Origin: Desulfocapsa sp.
GTDB taxonomy: Bacteria; Desulfobacterota; Desulfobulbia; Desulfobulbales; Desulfocapsaceae
NCBI GenBank assembly: GCA_029942265.1
Contig: JAOZTO010000212.1
Span: 1 to 5,194, forward strand
Direction: 5' to 3'
DNA: 5,194 nt
Shown: piece by piece, positions 1 to 5,194 of the stretch
How the letters are laid out: every line of letters begins with the position of its first letter
Numbering within the stretch: the stretch's first letter is position 1
The notes under the pieces: generated by a model
Told to the model about the DNA's origin: nothing
Seen by the model: the letters and a program-made list of their open reading frames with translations, nothing else
The model's database searches: none
Position numbers and translations under genes: made by a program

Positions 1-1
1 G

Positions 2-55
2 CTGGCGGAACAAAGGGCAGGAAAGATGTTCAGGTTATTTGATGTACGTTCCTAA
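2..55 (+). CDS. Possible 3' end of an upstream gene (partial, unidentified)
   Basis: One reading frame is open from the window edge for 17 codons and ends in TAA at 53-55. It would encode a C-terminus reading [17 protein letters not shown]. It lies 26 bp before argC in the same direction, so it could be the tail of the preceding gene in the same operon. I do not recognise the peptide. Another frame also stays open across this stretch and the piece is too short for a coding test, so this is a weak call. It does not resemble the basic C-terminus of ribosomal protein S9, a neighbour I considered from memory. Confidence 0.25.
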   Translation: MAEQRAGKMFRLFDVRS

Positions 56-81
56 CCTCACATCTCCACCAGGACTCCCCC

Positions 82-1122
82 ATGTTACGTGTTGCCATCA
101 TTGGAGCTTCCGGTTATACCGGAGTAGAACTTGCTCGCATTCTCTGTAATCACCCGGAATTCACCCTTACCGCAGCAACATCTCGCCAATACGCAGGAAA
201 AGCTTTATCCGAGGTATTTCCCAATCTCCTTGGTAAGACCGATCTAATATGTGAGAACCTCTCTATCAATGAATTGTGTAGTAGGGCTGATCTCTTTTTT
301 GCTGCTGTCCCCCACAAAACTGCCATGGATCTTGTCCCTCAGCTTTTACGGGAAGGTAAAAAGGTAGTTGATCTCTCTGCTGATTATCGTCTACGAGACG
401 TAGCAATCTACGAAGAATGGTATCAGGAACATTCCTCACCAGAATTTATCGCTGAAGCTGCATACGGGTTACCAGAATTGTATCGTGACCAGATTAAACA
501 AGCACGTCTTGTAGCAAATCCTGGATGCTATCCAACTTCAATTGTACTTGCCTTAGCACCTCTATTGCGCGCACAACTCATTGATCCTGCAACTATTATC
601 GTTGATTCAAAATCTGGAACAACCGGAGCCGGAAGATCTGCCAGTGTCGGCACTCATTTCTGTGAAGTGCATGATGGCTTTAAGGCATATAAGGTCGGCG
701 GTACCCACAGACATCTTCCTGAGATAGAACAAGAACTCAGCGTCTTAAACGGAGAGTCACTTCGGATTTCCTTTACTCCTCATTTGCTCCCCATTTCGAG
801 AGGAATACTAAGTACCAGTTATGCAAATCTCACATCTACTGTTTCTGAAACAGACTTGCAGGAACTATATACGGATATGTACGCAAACGAACCATTTATT
901 CGATTAGTTCCATCAGGGAGTTTCCCTGCAACACAGCATGTGCGTGGATCAAATTTCTGTGATATTGGGTTTGCAATCGATTCCCGAACAAACAGAATAA
1001 TAGTAGTTTCTGCAATAGACAATATTGTAAAAGGAGCTGCGGGGCAGGCGGTACATAATATGAATTTAATGTGTGGCATTGACGAAACAACAGGACTTCA
1101 AGGTGCACCATTTTTCCCCTGA
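82..1122 (+). CDS. argC: N-acetyl-gamma-glutamyl-phosphate reductase
   Basis: This cytosolic enzyme reduces N-acetyl-glutamyl 5-phosphate to N-acetyl-glutamate 5-semialdehyde with NADPH, the third step of arginine (ornithine) biosynthesis. The 346-residue product has the usual length of the family. The N-terminal NADP-binding fold carries GASGYTG at residues 8-14. [10 protein letters not shown] lies at 97-106, the catalytic cysteine is C149 in [18 protein letters not shown] is at 177-185, and the HRHLPEIEQ motif with the catalytic histidine region starts at 209. The conserved C-terminal block [20 protein letters not shown] spans 311-330. All key residues are present and the frame is intact. 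The ATG at 82 has an AGGA ribosome binding site at 71-74 with 7 bp spacing. truA follows after 14 bp on the same strand. No ARG-box operator was seen in the short upstream segment. Confidence 0.97.
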   Translation: MLRVAIIGASGYTGVELARILCNHPEFTLTAATSRQYAGKALSEVFPNLLGKTDLICENLSINELCSRADLFFAAVPHKTAMDLVPQLLREGKKVVDLSADYRLRDVAIYEEWYQEHSSPEFIAEAAYGLPELYRDQIKQARLVANPGCYPTSIVLALAPLLRAQLIDPATIIVDSKSGTTGAGRSASVGTHFCEVHDGFKAYKVGGTHRHLPEIEQELSVLNGESLRISFTPHLLPISRGILSTSYANLTSTVSETDLQELYTDMYANEPFIRLVPSGSFPATQHVRGSNFCDIGFAIDSRTNRIIVVSAIDNIVKGAAGQAVHNMNLMCGIDETTGLQGAPFFP

Positions 1123-1136
1123 TACCCTTTTAGCAC

Positions 1137-1898
1137 ATGCACAATCTGAAACTTACTATCGCCTTTGATGGAAGTACTTTCAGTGGCTGGCAAAAACAGC
1201 TTAATGCTCCCACCATCCAGGGAGAACTTGAAAACGTTCTTACCAGAATCACCAACACACCAGTAATTATTCACGGTGCTGGAAGAACCGATGCCGGTGT
1301 TCATGCCAATGGAATGACAGCAAGTTTTGAAACAGAATGCCAAATTTCTGTAACTGATCTTTTGCGAGGGTGCAATTCAATTCTTGCACCAGCTATTCGT
1401 GTTCTAAAAATTGAAGCAGTAGCCCCTGATTTTCACGCCCGCTTTTCAGCCACATCAAAAACATACCACTACAGCATTGAAACCTGTGCAATCCAGTCTC
1501 CGCTTACTCGCCTGTATGCAGTTCATATTCCGCAGAATTTAACAACAGATACAATGCAACAATGTCTTTCTGGTATCATCGGTACACATGATTTCGCAAG
1601 TTTTGAAGCCTCAGGCTCACGGGACAAATCCATAAATACTGGACGTGGTAGTATCCGAACATTATTGGAAGCACGTCTTGATATTACCAGTAACACTACT
1701 ATGCAATTTGTTTTCACAGGTGATGGTTTTCTCAGACATATGGTGCGTAATATTGTGGGAACAGTTCTTGAAGTAGGAAAAAGAAGAGTAACAGTTGCAG
1801 ATTTTCAACGTATTGTGGCCGCAAGAGATCGAGCAGCTGCCTCTGCAACAGCTCCCGCACATGGATTATGCCTCAAACACGTTTATTATGACACATAA
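1137..1898 (+). CDS. truA: tRNA pseudouridine(38-40) synthase TruA
   Basis: TruA converts uridines 38, 39 and 40 in the anticodon stem-loop of many tRNAs to pseudouridine; it acts in the cytosol as a dimer. The 253-residue product matches the family length. The start MHNLKLTIAFDGSTFSGWQ is typical. The catalytic aspartate is D52 in GAGRTDAGVHA (48-57), followed by FHARFSATSKTYHY (99-112), HDFASFEASGS (151-161), GDGFLRHMVRNIVG (195-208) and the C-terminal TAPAHGLCLKHVYY (238-251). No essential residue is missing. The ATG at 1137 lies 14 bp after the argC stop. An in-frame TAG at 1131-1133 rules out a longer protein. There is no purine-rich ribosome binding site ahead of this start, so translation may depend on coupling to argC. 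A palindromic repeat begins 6 bp after the stop codon and may end the transcript. Confidence 0.97.
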   Translation: MHNLKLTIAFDGSTFSGWQKQLNAPTIQGELENVLTRITNTPVIIHGAGRTDAGVHANGMTASFETECQISVTDLLRGCNSILAPAIRVLKIEAVAPDFHARFSATSKTYHYSIETCAIQSPLTRLYAVHIPQNLTTDTMQQCLSGIIGTHDFASFEASGSRDKSINTGRGSIRTLLEARLDITSNTTMQFVFTGDGFLRHMVRNIVGTVLEVGKRRVTVADFQRIVAARDRAAASATAPAHGLCLKHVYYDT

Positions 1899-1904
1899 AG
1901 ACCT

Positions 1905-2031
1905 GATGGATTCGTAAAAACTCTTCATCTTCTTCGTTACTGCAAATTTCTTATCATTTCAACGTACTCTAGTACGCCGAAATGATAAGAAATTTACGTG
2001 CCTCGAATATGAAGTTTTTTACAAATCCATC
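1905..2031. repeat. 127 bp palindromic repeat element, copy 1
   Basis: An imperfect palindrome bounded by GATGG and CCATC. The core arms AAATTTCTTATCATTTC (1944-1960) and 1979-1995 are perfect 17 bp complements. Inside them CGTACT and AGTACG (1963-1968, 1971-1976) pair around a CT loop. The outer arms 1905-1932 and 2005-2031 pair with few mismatches; the segments between outer and core arms match poorly and form an internal loop. The element begins 6 bp after the truA stop. A second copy of exactly the same length lies at 2094-2220 in reverse orientation, about 83% identical by hand count. No target-site duplication is visible. It resembles MITE- or REP-like intergenic elements and may also terminate truA transcription. 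Confidence 0.9.
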
Positions 2032-2040
2032 TTAAATTCA

Positions 2041-2085
2041 GACTTTTTGCGAGTCCATCACTGATAACAAACTCGTAAAAAGGTC
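2041..2085. repeat. Decayed or internally deleted third copy of the repeat family (short hairpin)
   Basis: Between the two full copies, CTTTTTGCGAGT (2043-2054) pairs with ACTCGTAAAAAG (2071-2082), 11 of 12 positions with one G-T wobble, around a 16-base loop. Read on the minus strand, the left arm is TGATGGACTCGCAAAAAGTC, the same end motif that bounds the full copies. The 25 bp at 2044-2068 recur at 2205-2229 with 2 mismatches, and the match runs beyond the element boundary into ACTGATAAC. This suggests an end fragment of another element, or a duplication of the end plus its flank. Confidence 0.65.
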
Positions 2086-2093
2086 GAGTCTAT

Positions 2094-2220
2094 GATGGCT
2101 AAGTAAAAAGCTCCATATGCGAGGCGCGTAAATTTTCTATTATTTCGGCGTACTAAAGTACGTCGTAATGATAGAAAATTTGCAGCAACGAAGCAGATGG
2201 AGAGTTTTTGCGACGCCATC
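2094..2220. repeat. 127 bp palindromic repeat element, copy 2 (inverted relative to copy 1)
   Basis: The second full palindrome runs from GATGG to CCATC with the same length as copy 1. Core arms 2130-2144 and 2167-2181 pair with one G-T wobble; the inner CGTACT and AGTACG (2149-2154, 2157-2162) pair around an AA loop. Its asymmetric flank (GCAGCAACGAAG at 2182-2193) corresponds to the left flank of copy 1 on the opposite strand, so the copies are inverted. The element ends 14 bp from the stop codon of the convergent aminotransferase gene and is well placed to terminate its transcription. Five differences from copy 1 are compensated on the opposite arm, which keeps the hairpin paired. Confidence 0.9.
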
Positions 2221-2234
2221 ACTGATAACTTTAT

Positions 2235-3428
2235 TTACTTCATAGCAGCTGCGACGGATGAACAAACATACTCTATATTTGTCGTTGTCAGCCCAGCAAG
2301 ATTAATCCTACCACCACCAACAACATAAATATTATTATTTTTTCTGAGACTACTTACAACATCATCAGACCAGCCACTGAATGAGAACATTCCACGCTGT
2401 TTTTCGATAAATGAAAAGTCTCCGTCAACACCTTGTGCAGCAAGTCCTGTAACAAGCATTTTACGCATAGTTACTATTCTATTACGCATTTCAGCCAGTT
2501 CTTCAAGCCACATTGTGTGAAGTTCCGGAGTATCCAAAACCATTGTTGCAACCAAACCACCATGTGCAGGTGGATTCGAATAATTTGTTCGTATTACTGT
2601 TTTAAGATGACTAAGAGCCACAGATGCTTCTCTAGGAGAAGGCGTTACAACTGTTATGGCGCCAGTACGTTCATTGTATAATCCAAAATTCTTGGAAAAT
2701 GAGCTGGCAATCAGGAAATCAACACCACTTTTTGCAAACTGCGTTACGGCAAAACGATCTTCATCCACTCCATCTCCAAATCCCTGATACGCAAAATCAA
2801 GAAACGGAACCCATCCATTTTTTTCAGCCAATGCTGCAACCTGCTGCCACTGTTCACTGTTCAGATCAACACCGCTCGGGTTATGACAACATGCATGAAG
2901 AACAACAATATCACCAGCTGGTATTTTACTAAGATCACTTAGCATTCCATCAAAATCAAGATCTCTGTTATCGGTATCATAATATGCGTAACGATCAATT
3001 TCAAATCCGGCAGCACCAAATATTCCATTATGATTGGCCCAAGTAGGTGAACTTACCCACACCTTGGCATTTGGAGTGAATTTATGGAGAAGATCAGCCC
3101 CGACCCGCAAAGCACCAGTTCCACCAGGAGCATGAATTGTTGCCGCACGGGATGCTGTAATAACATCACTTTCGTCATCAAAAAGCAGGCGCTGTACCGC
3201 AGAGGCATAAGCAGGATCACCGGAAATCGGCAAATAGCTCTTTGTTATCTGCTGTTCGAGCAGTAGTTTTTCAGCCGCTTTTACAGATCGCAATACAGGA
3301 GTATTTCCAGCTTCATCTTTGTACACCCCAACGCCGAGATTAACCTTTTGAGGATTTTGGTCTTTTTTAAATTCTTCGGTTAAGCCTAAAATCGAATCCG
3401 GAGGGGCTGGTTGTATTGATTTCCACAT
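2235..3428 (-). CDS. Class I aspartate/aromatic amino acid aminotransferase (AspC/TyrB type)
   Basis: This PLP-dependent cytosolic enzyme swaps amino groups between aspartate or aromatic amino acids and 2-oxoacids. The 397-residue product aligns along its whole length with what I recall of E. coli AspC (396 aa). Residues, numbered from the chosen start: GGTGALR (102-108), W130 (ring stacking on PLP), N183 in HNPSG, D211 in DFAYQGF, Schiff-base lysine K246 in SSFSKNFG, R254, R280 in IRTNYSNPP (side-chain carboxylate specificity) and R374 (alpha-carboxylate). All are present, so it should be active on dicarboxylic substrates; AspC-like and TyrB-like preference cannot be separated by eye. I chose ATG 3428 because MWKSIQPAPPDSILGL matches the family start and AAGGA (3437-3441) sits 8 bp ahead. 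The in-frame ATG at 3434 would add two residues but leaves only 2 bp spacing. It lies downstream of the LysR-type gene on the same strand. Confidence 0.95.
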   Translation of the reverse strand: MWKSIQPAPPDSILGLTEEFKKDQNPQKVNLGVGVYKDEAGNTPVLRSVKAAEKLLLEQQITKSYLPISGDPAYASAVQRLLFDDESDVITASRAATIHAPGGTGALRVGADLLHKFTPNAKVWVSSPTWANHNGIFGAAGFEIDRYAYYDTDNRDLDFDGMLSDLSKIPAGDIVVLHACCHNPSGVDLNSEQWQQVAALAEKNGWVPFLDFAYQGFGDGVDEDRFAVTQFAKSGVDFLIASSFSKNFGLYNERTGAITVVTPSPREASVALSHLKTVIRTNYSNPPAHGGLVATMVLDTPELHTMWLEELAEMRNRIVTMRKMLVTGLAAQGVDGDFSFIEKQRGMFSFSGWSDDVVSSLRKNNNIYVVGGGRINLAGLTTTNIEYVCSSVAAAMK

Positions 3429-3436
3429 ATTCATTA

Positions 3437-3441
3437 TCCTT
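3437..3441 (-). promoter_or_regulatory. Ribosome binding site that decides the aminotransferase start
   Basis: On the minus strand, AAGGA lies 8 bp ahead of the ATG at 3428 but only 2 bp ahead of the ATG at 3434. The spacing favours the downstream start, which also agrees with the family N-terminus. Confidence 0.7.
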
Positions 3442-3459
3442 GTAAATTAATTTAAAATT

Positions 3460-3477
3460 GATGGCATCGTAAAAACT
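3460..3477 (+). repeat. Single end motif of the intergenic repeat family
   Basis: GATGGCATCGTAAAAACT matches the ends of the two full elements: GATGGATTCGTAAAAACT at 1905-1922, and the minus-strand reading of 2203-2220, GATGGCGTCGCAAAAACT. No full palindrome accompanies it, so it is either a remnant or a separately acting end. It lies between the regulator and the aminotransferase genes, about 32 bp upstream of the aminotransferase start, and its A-run supplies the T-tract of the hairpin at 3471-3500. Confidence 0.6.
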
Positions 3478-3500
3478 GGAAAAGAATACCACTTTTCAAG
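3471..3500 (-). terminator. Weak hairpin plus T-tract after the LysR-type gene (possible terminator or attenuator)
   Basis: Read on the minus strand, CTTGAAAAG (3500-3492), loop TGGTATT and CTTTTCCAG (3484-3476) form a 9 bp stem with one mismatch, followed directly by TTTTT (3475-3471). The layout is that of an intrinsic terminator 14 bp after the regulator's stop codon. The stem has few G-C pairs, so read-through into the aminotransferase gene is likely. The T-tract belongs to the repeat end motif. Confidence 0.35.
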
Positions 3501-3514
3501 ATATCCCCAAAGCT

Positions 3515-4486
3515 CTATTTTCTCTGAACAGAATTTTTCGCAAGAAGAGATTGAAGTTTCCAGGGCGAAGACAAACACGCCCGTGATTGCGAACAGGTGG
3601 ACATAACATCACAAAAAGACAAAAACTCCGCAAGAGTATCATTAATTTTCATGTTTTTCCTTGAGATTACCTGAAGTTTCCGCTTCATATCAACACCATC
3701 AATTTTCAGCGTTTTAAGCCAGCCATGATCAACCTCCCGACACACTGTAAGTGAGGAAAGACATGCCAGTCCAACCCCTGATTCAACAGCTTTTTTTATG
3801 GCTTCTGGATGTCCCATTTCCATCACCACCTTAATCTGATCAAGGTAGTCTTTCATTTTTTCCTGGAAAATTGCCACTGTTCCAGATCCTTTTTCACGCA
3901 TAATCCATCGTGTATTTTTAAAATCTGTCTCAACGTCAAAGGTCTGTTTATGGGCAAGAGGATCAGTTGGTCCGGCAACCACAACCAGTTCATCTTCAAA
4001 CCAGAGACGTTTTACCGTATCAGGGTTATTCACCTGTCCCTCAACAAATCCAACATCCATTTTGCCATCGAGCACTAGGCTCTCAGCATATCTGGTATGA
4101 TGAACCAGCATATTAATATGAACGAGCGGGTGCATTCGCCTAAATGCGCCAATTAGATAAGGAAGGATATAGTCTCCAATGGTCGTAGATGCCACCACAT
4201 TAATCTTCCCACTTAATGTATCATTCTTCTCAGACATGATGTTTTCAACGTTTCCAACCTGACAAATAATTTCCTTGGAAAGCGGCAACAGATAACGGCC
4301 ACGTTCATTAAGAAGCAAGCTACGACCATGACGGTCAAAGAGTGAACCACCAAGCTGATTTTCGAGTTCAGCCAGTGCCATACTTACCGCTGACTGAGTA
4401 ACAAAAAGCTTCTTACTAGCCTTTGTCACCTGCGCTGTCTCTGCAACTGCAATAAAGATTTCCAATTGTCTCAAAGTGATAGCCAT
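3515..4486 (-). CDS. LysR-family transcriptional regulator, YeiE-like
   Basis: A 323-residue DNA-binding regulator. The N-terminal winged helix-turn-helix (residues 4-63) reads TLRQLEIFIAVAE, then VTKASKKLFVTQSAVSMALA and LENQLGGSLFDRHGR, the LysR signature. The effector-binding domain (about 93-295) carries STTIGDYILP, DVGFVEG (144-150), WIMREKGSGT (194-203) and MEMGHPEAIKKAVESGVGLACLS. These blocks closely resemble E. coli YeiE as I recall it (SSTIGNYILP, DIGFIEG, WILREPGSGT). YeiE has been reported as a sulfite-responsive regulator in enteric bacteria; whether this homologue senses the same ligand is unknown. A tail of roughly 20 residues extends past the usual LysR end. The ATG at 4486 has AAGGG (4495-4499) at 8 bp. 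The gene is divergent from nuoA and upstream of the aminotransferase gene on the same strand; a dyad at 4539-4560 could be an autoregulatory site. Confidence 0.93.
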   Translation of the reverse strand: MAITLRQLEIFIAVAETAQVTKASKKLFVTQSAVSMALAELENQLGGSLFDRHGRSLLLNERGRYLLPLSKEIICQVGNVENIMSEKNDTLSGKINVVASTTIGDYILPYLIGAFRRMHPLVHINMLVHHTRYAESLVLDGKMDVGFVEGQVNNPDTVKRLWFEDELVVVAGPTDPLAHKQTFDVETDFKNTRWIMREKGSGTVAIFQEKMKDYLDQIKVVMEMGHPEAIKKAVESGVGLACLSSLTVCREVDHGWLKTLKIDGVDMKRKLQVISRKNMKINDTLAEFLSFCDVMSTCSQSRACLSSPWKLQSLLAKNSVQRK

Positions 4487-4538
4487 AATAAAAACCCTTA
4501 TTCAAAAATGTTTATGTTTTGTATCTACCTTTTTAATT

Positions 4539-4560
4539 AGTGATTTCCTACCATATCACT
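4539..4560. promoter_or_regulatory. Candidate operator: AGTGAT-N10-ATCACT dyad upstream of the LysR-type gene
   Basis: Perfect 6 bp inverted arms (4539-4544 and 4555-4560) are separated by 10 bp; the symmetry resumes for two more bases on each side after one mismatch. The site lies 53-74 bp upstream of the regulator's start codon, a usual place for LysR-type autoregulation. The spacing gives T-N10-A, not the canonical T-N11-A, so the assignment is tentative. Confidence 0.35.
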
Positions 4561-4626
4561 TATATACTTTTTCTCAATACTTTTCCTGTAAAATATTGTG
4601 TTTTTTCGGTTTCACCTACCATCTAT

Positions 4627-4654
4627 AACTGAATAGTCATTCACCTTTTCAGTT
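4627..4654. promoter_or_regulatory. Candidate operator: AACTGAA-N14-TTCAGTT dyad overlapping the nuoA promoter region
   Basis: Perfect 7 bp inverted arms (4627-4633 and 4648-4654) are 14 bp apart. The right arm overlaps the first two bases of the TTGACA box at 4653-4658. A smaller dyad, TGAAT-AGTC-ATTCA (4630-4643), is nested within it. A protein bound here would touch the -35 region of the nuo promoter. The binding protein is unknown; the divergent LysR-type regulator is the obvious candidate. Confidence 0.35.
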
Positions 4655-4680
4655 GACAGCAACTTTGTTTTCCATTAATT
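4653..4680 (+). promoter_or_regulatory. Possible sigma-70 promoter for the nuo operon
   Basis: A perfect -35 hexamer TTGACA lies at 4653-4658. The -10 region is poor: ATTAAT (4674-4679, 4 of 6 matches) at 15 bp spacing, or TTAATT at 16 bp. This would place the transcript start near 4686, about 50 bp ahead of nuoA. The weak -10 and short spacing suggest either an activator-dependent promoter or a chance match. Confidence 0.3.
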
Positions 4681-4735
4681 AACGTGCATATATCAGATAA
4701 CACCCCGACTCACTTAACTTTTAAGGAGCCTGTAG

Positions 4736-5170
4736 ATGGAGCTTCAATTTTCTGATTTTCTCTACCGTGACAATATCCTATGGATCACGGCATTCACCCT
4801 TGGCGGACTAGCCTTTGCGCTAGGGCCCATTGCTATTGTTTACCTGTTGATGCCACGAGGAACAAGGCAGTTCGAACGTAAAAACAGTCAGGCCGTCGAA
4901 TGTGGAATGGAACCCATTGGCGATTCTTGGGTTCGATACGGCTCGGTTTTCTTTCTATACGCATTAATCTTTCTTGCGTTTGATGTGGACGTCCTTTTTC
5001 TTTTTCCTGTTGCTCTTGCCTATAATAGTCAGGAACTGCTGGATATGGGAATTACTTACAGGGATTTCATCGAAGTTGTTATTTTTGTTGGAATCTTATC
5101 ACTCGCAATTGTATACGCATGGATTAAGGGAGTCTTCACGTGGGAACGCAGAACGTACCGTCGCCGTTAG
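4736..5170 (+). CDS. nuoA: NADH:quinone oxidoreductase (complex I) subunit A
   Basis: A small inner-membrane subunit of respiratory complex I, at the junction of the membrane arm with the quinone-binding region. The 144-residue protein shows three hydrophobic segments, about residues 15-39, 66-96 and 109-131. The loop motif AVECGMEPIGDSWVRY (53-68) includes the cysteine C56 of the family ECG-x-EP signature. The acidic motif in the second helix reads FDVDVLFLFP (82-91): D83 is kept, but D85 stands where the family usually has glutamate (FDVE in E. coli), and the tryptophan usual after the proline is valine. The ATG at 4736 has AAGGAG (4723-4728) at 7 bp. It is first in a rightward operon, and its last 31 bp overlap the start of nuoB. 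Confidence 0.95.
   Translation: MELQFSDFLYRDNILWITAFTLGGLAFALGPIAIVYLLMPRGTRQFERKNSQAVECGMEPIGDSWVRYGSVFFLYALIFLAFDVDVLFLFPVALAYNSQELLDMGITYRDFIEVVIFVGILSLAIVYAWIKGVFTWERRTYRRR
5126..5132 (+). promoter_or_regulatory. Ribosome binding site of nuoB inside nuoA
   Basis: AAGGGAG lies within the nuoA coding sequence, 7 bp ahead of a GTG at 5140. Its strength and spacing support the GTG as the true nuoB start. Confidence 0.65.
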
Positions 5171-5194
5171 AACAGATACCCTCGTCAGTTGTTC
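5140..5194 (+). CDS. nuoB: NADH:quinone oxidoreductase subunit B, 5' end (partial)
   Basis: A GTG at 5140 opens a frame that runs off the window after 18 codons, reading (M)GTQNVPSPLEQIPSSVV. It overlaps the nuoA end by 31 bp in a different frame and has a strong ribosome binding site at 5126-5132. NuoB carries the terminal iron-sulfur cluster N2, but its cysteine motif would lie beyond the window. The assignment rests on gene order (nuoA is nearly always followed by nuoB), the overlap and a plausible short leader typical of NuoB proteins. Confidence 0.75.
   Translation, partial: MGTQNVPSPLEQIPSSVV

Noticed and set aside
1..81. ARG-box or promoter for argC
   Set aside because: No convincing -35/-10 pair or arginine repressor palindrome is visible; argC may be transcribed from further upstream.
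819..1343. Minus-strand open frames over argC and truA
   Set aside because: The plus-strand genes show intact family motifs throughout; these frames have no recognisable domains or start signals.
1900..2036. Target-site duplication around repeat copy 1
   Set aside because: The bases on either side (GACCT and TTAAA) do not match; copy 2 (TCTAT and ACTGA) shows none either.
1905..2220. CRISPR array
   Set aside because: There are only two long repeats, inverted relative to each other and each self-complementary over 127 bp, with no regular spacers.
1899..2234. A small protein or tRNA gene in the convergent intergenic region
   Set aside because: The stretch is accounted for by palindromic repeats; no cloverleaf and no frame with a ribosome binding site was seen.
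2433..2932. Plus-strand open frames antisense to the aminotransferase gene
   Set aside because: They lie wholly inside a well-conserved gene on the other strand, are rich in Cys, His and Ser, and match no family I know; they are shadow frames.
3809..4078. Plus-strand open frame of 89 codons inside the LysR-type gene
   Set aside because: It is antisense to the effector-binding domain and has no recognisable protein features.

Overview
The window reads as a chromosomal piece of a moderately AT-rich Gram-negative bacterium. The protein styles and the GATGG...GTAAAAA-ended intergenic palindromes remind me of sulfate-reducing Desulfobacterota (former Deltaproteobacteria). That placement rests on memory and style, not on a search, and should be held loosely. 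There is no transposase, tRNA, rRNA, CRISPR array or phage gene.

Layout: (1) Positions 1-81 hold the possible last codons of an upstream gene and the argC ribosome binding site. (2) argC (82-1122, arginine biosynthesis) and truA (1137-1898, tRNA pseudouridine synthase) run rightward, 14 bp apart, and look like one transcript. (3) The 336 bp between the convergent truA and aminotransferase genes (1899-2234) is almost completely filled by two 127 bp palindromic repeat elements in opposite orientation, with a decayed third element between them. (4) A leftward pair follows: a LysR-type regulator of the YeiE-like kind (3515-4486) and, downstream of it, an AspC/TyrB-type aminotransferase (2235-3428). 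The 86 bp between them carry a single end motif of the same repeat family and a weak terminator-like hairpin. (5) A 249 bp divergent control region (4487-4735) holds two perfect spaced inverted repeats and a TTGACA box. (6) nuoA (4736-5170) and the start of nuoB (from 5140, running off the window) open a rightward complex I (NADH:quinone oxidoreductase) operon.

How the genes relate: argC/truA is a housekeeping pair with no functional link to the rest. The regulator lies head to head with nuoA and is followed by the aminotransferase, so it could control itself, the aminotransferase, the nuo operon or several of these; the sequence alone does not decide.

The most interesting signal is the repeat pair. 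The two copies differ at 21 of 127 positions by my hand count. Ten of those differences fall into five pairs of compensating changes that keep both arms of the palindrome complementary. This points to selection on, or template-driven correction of, a folded single-stranded (RNA or DNA) form.
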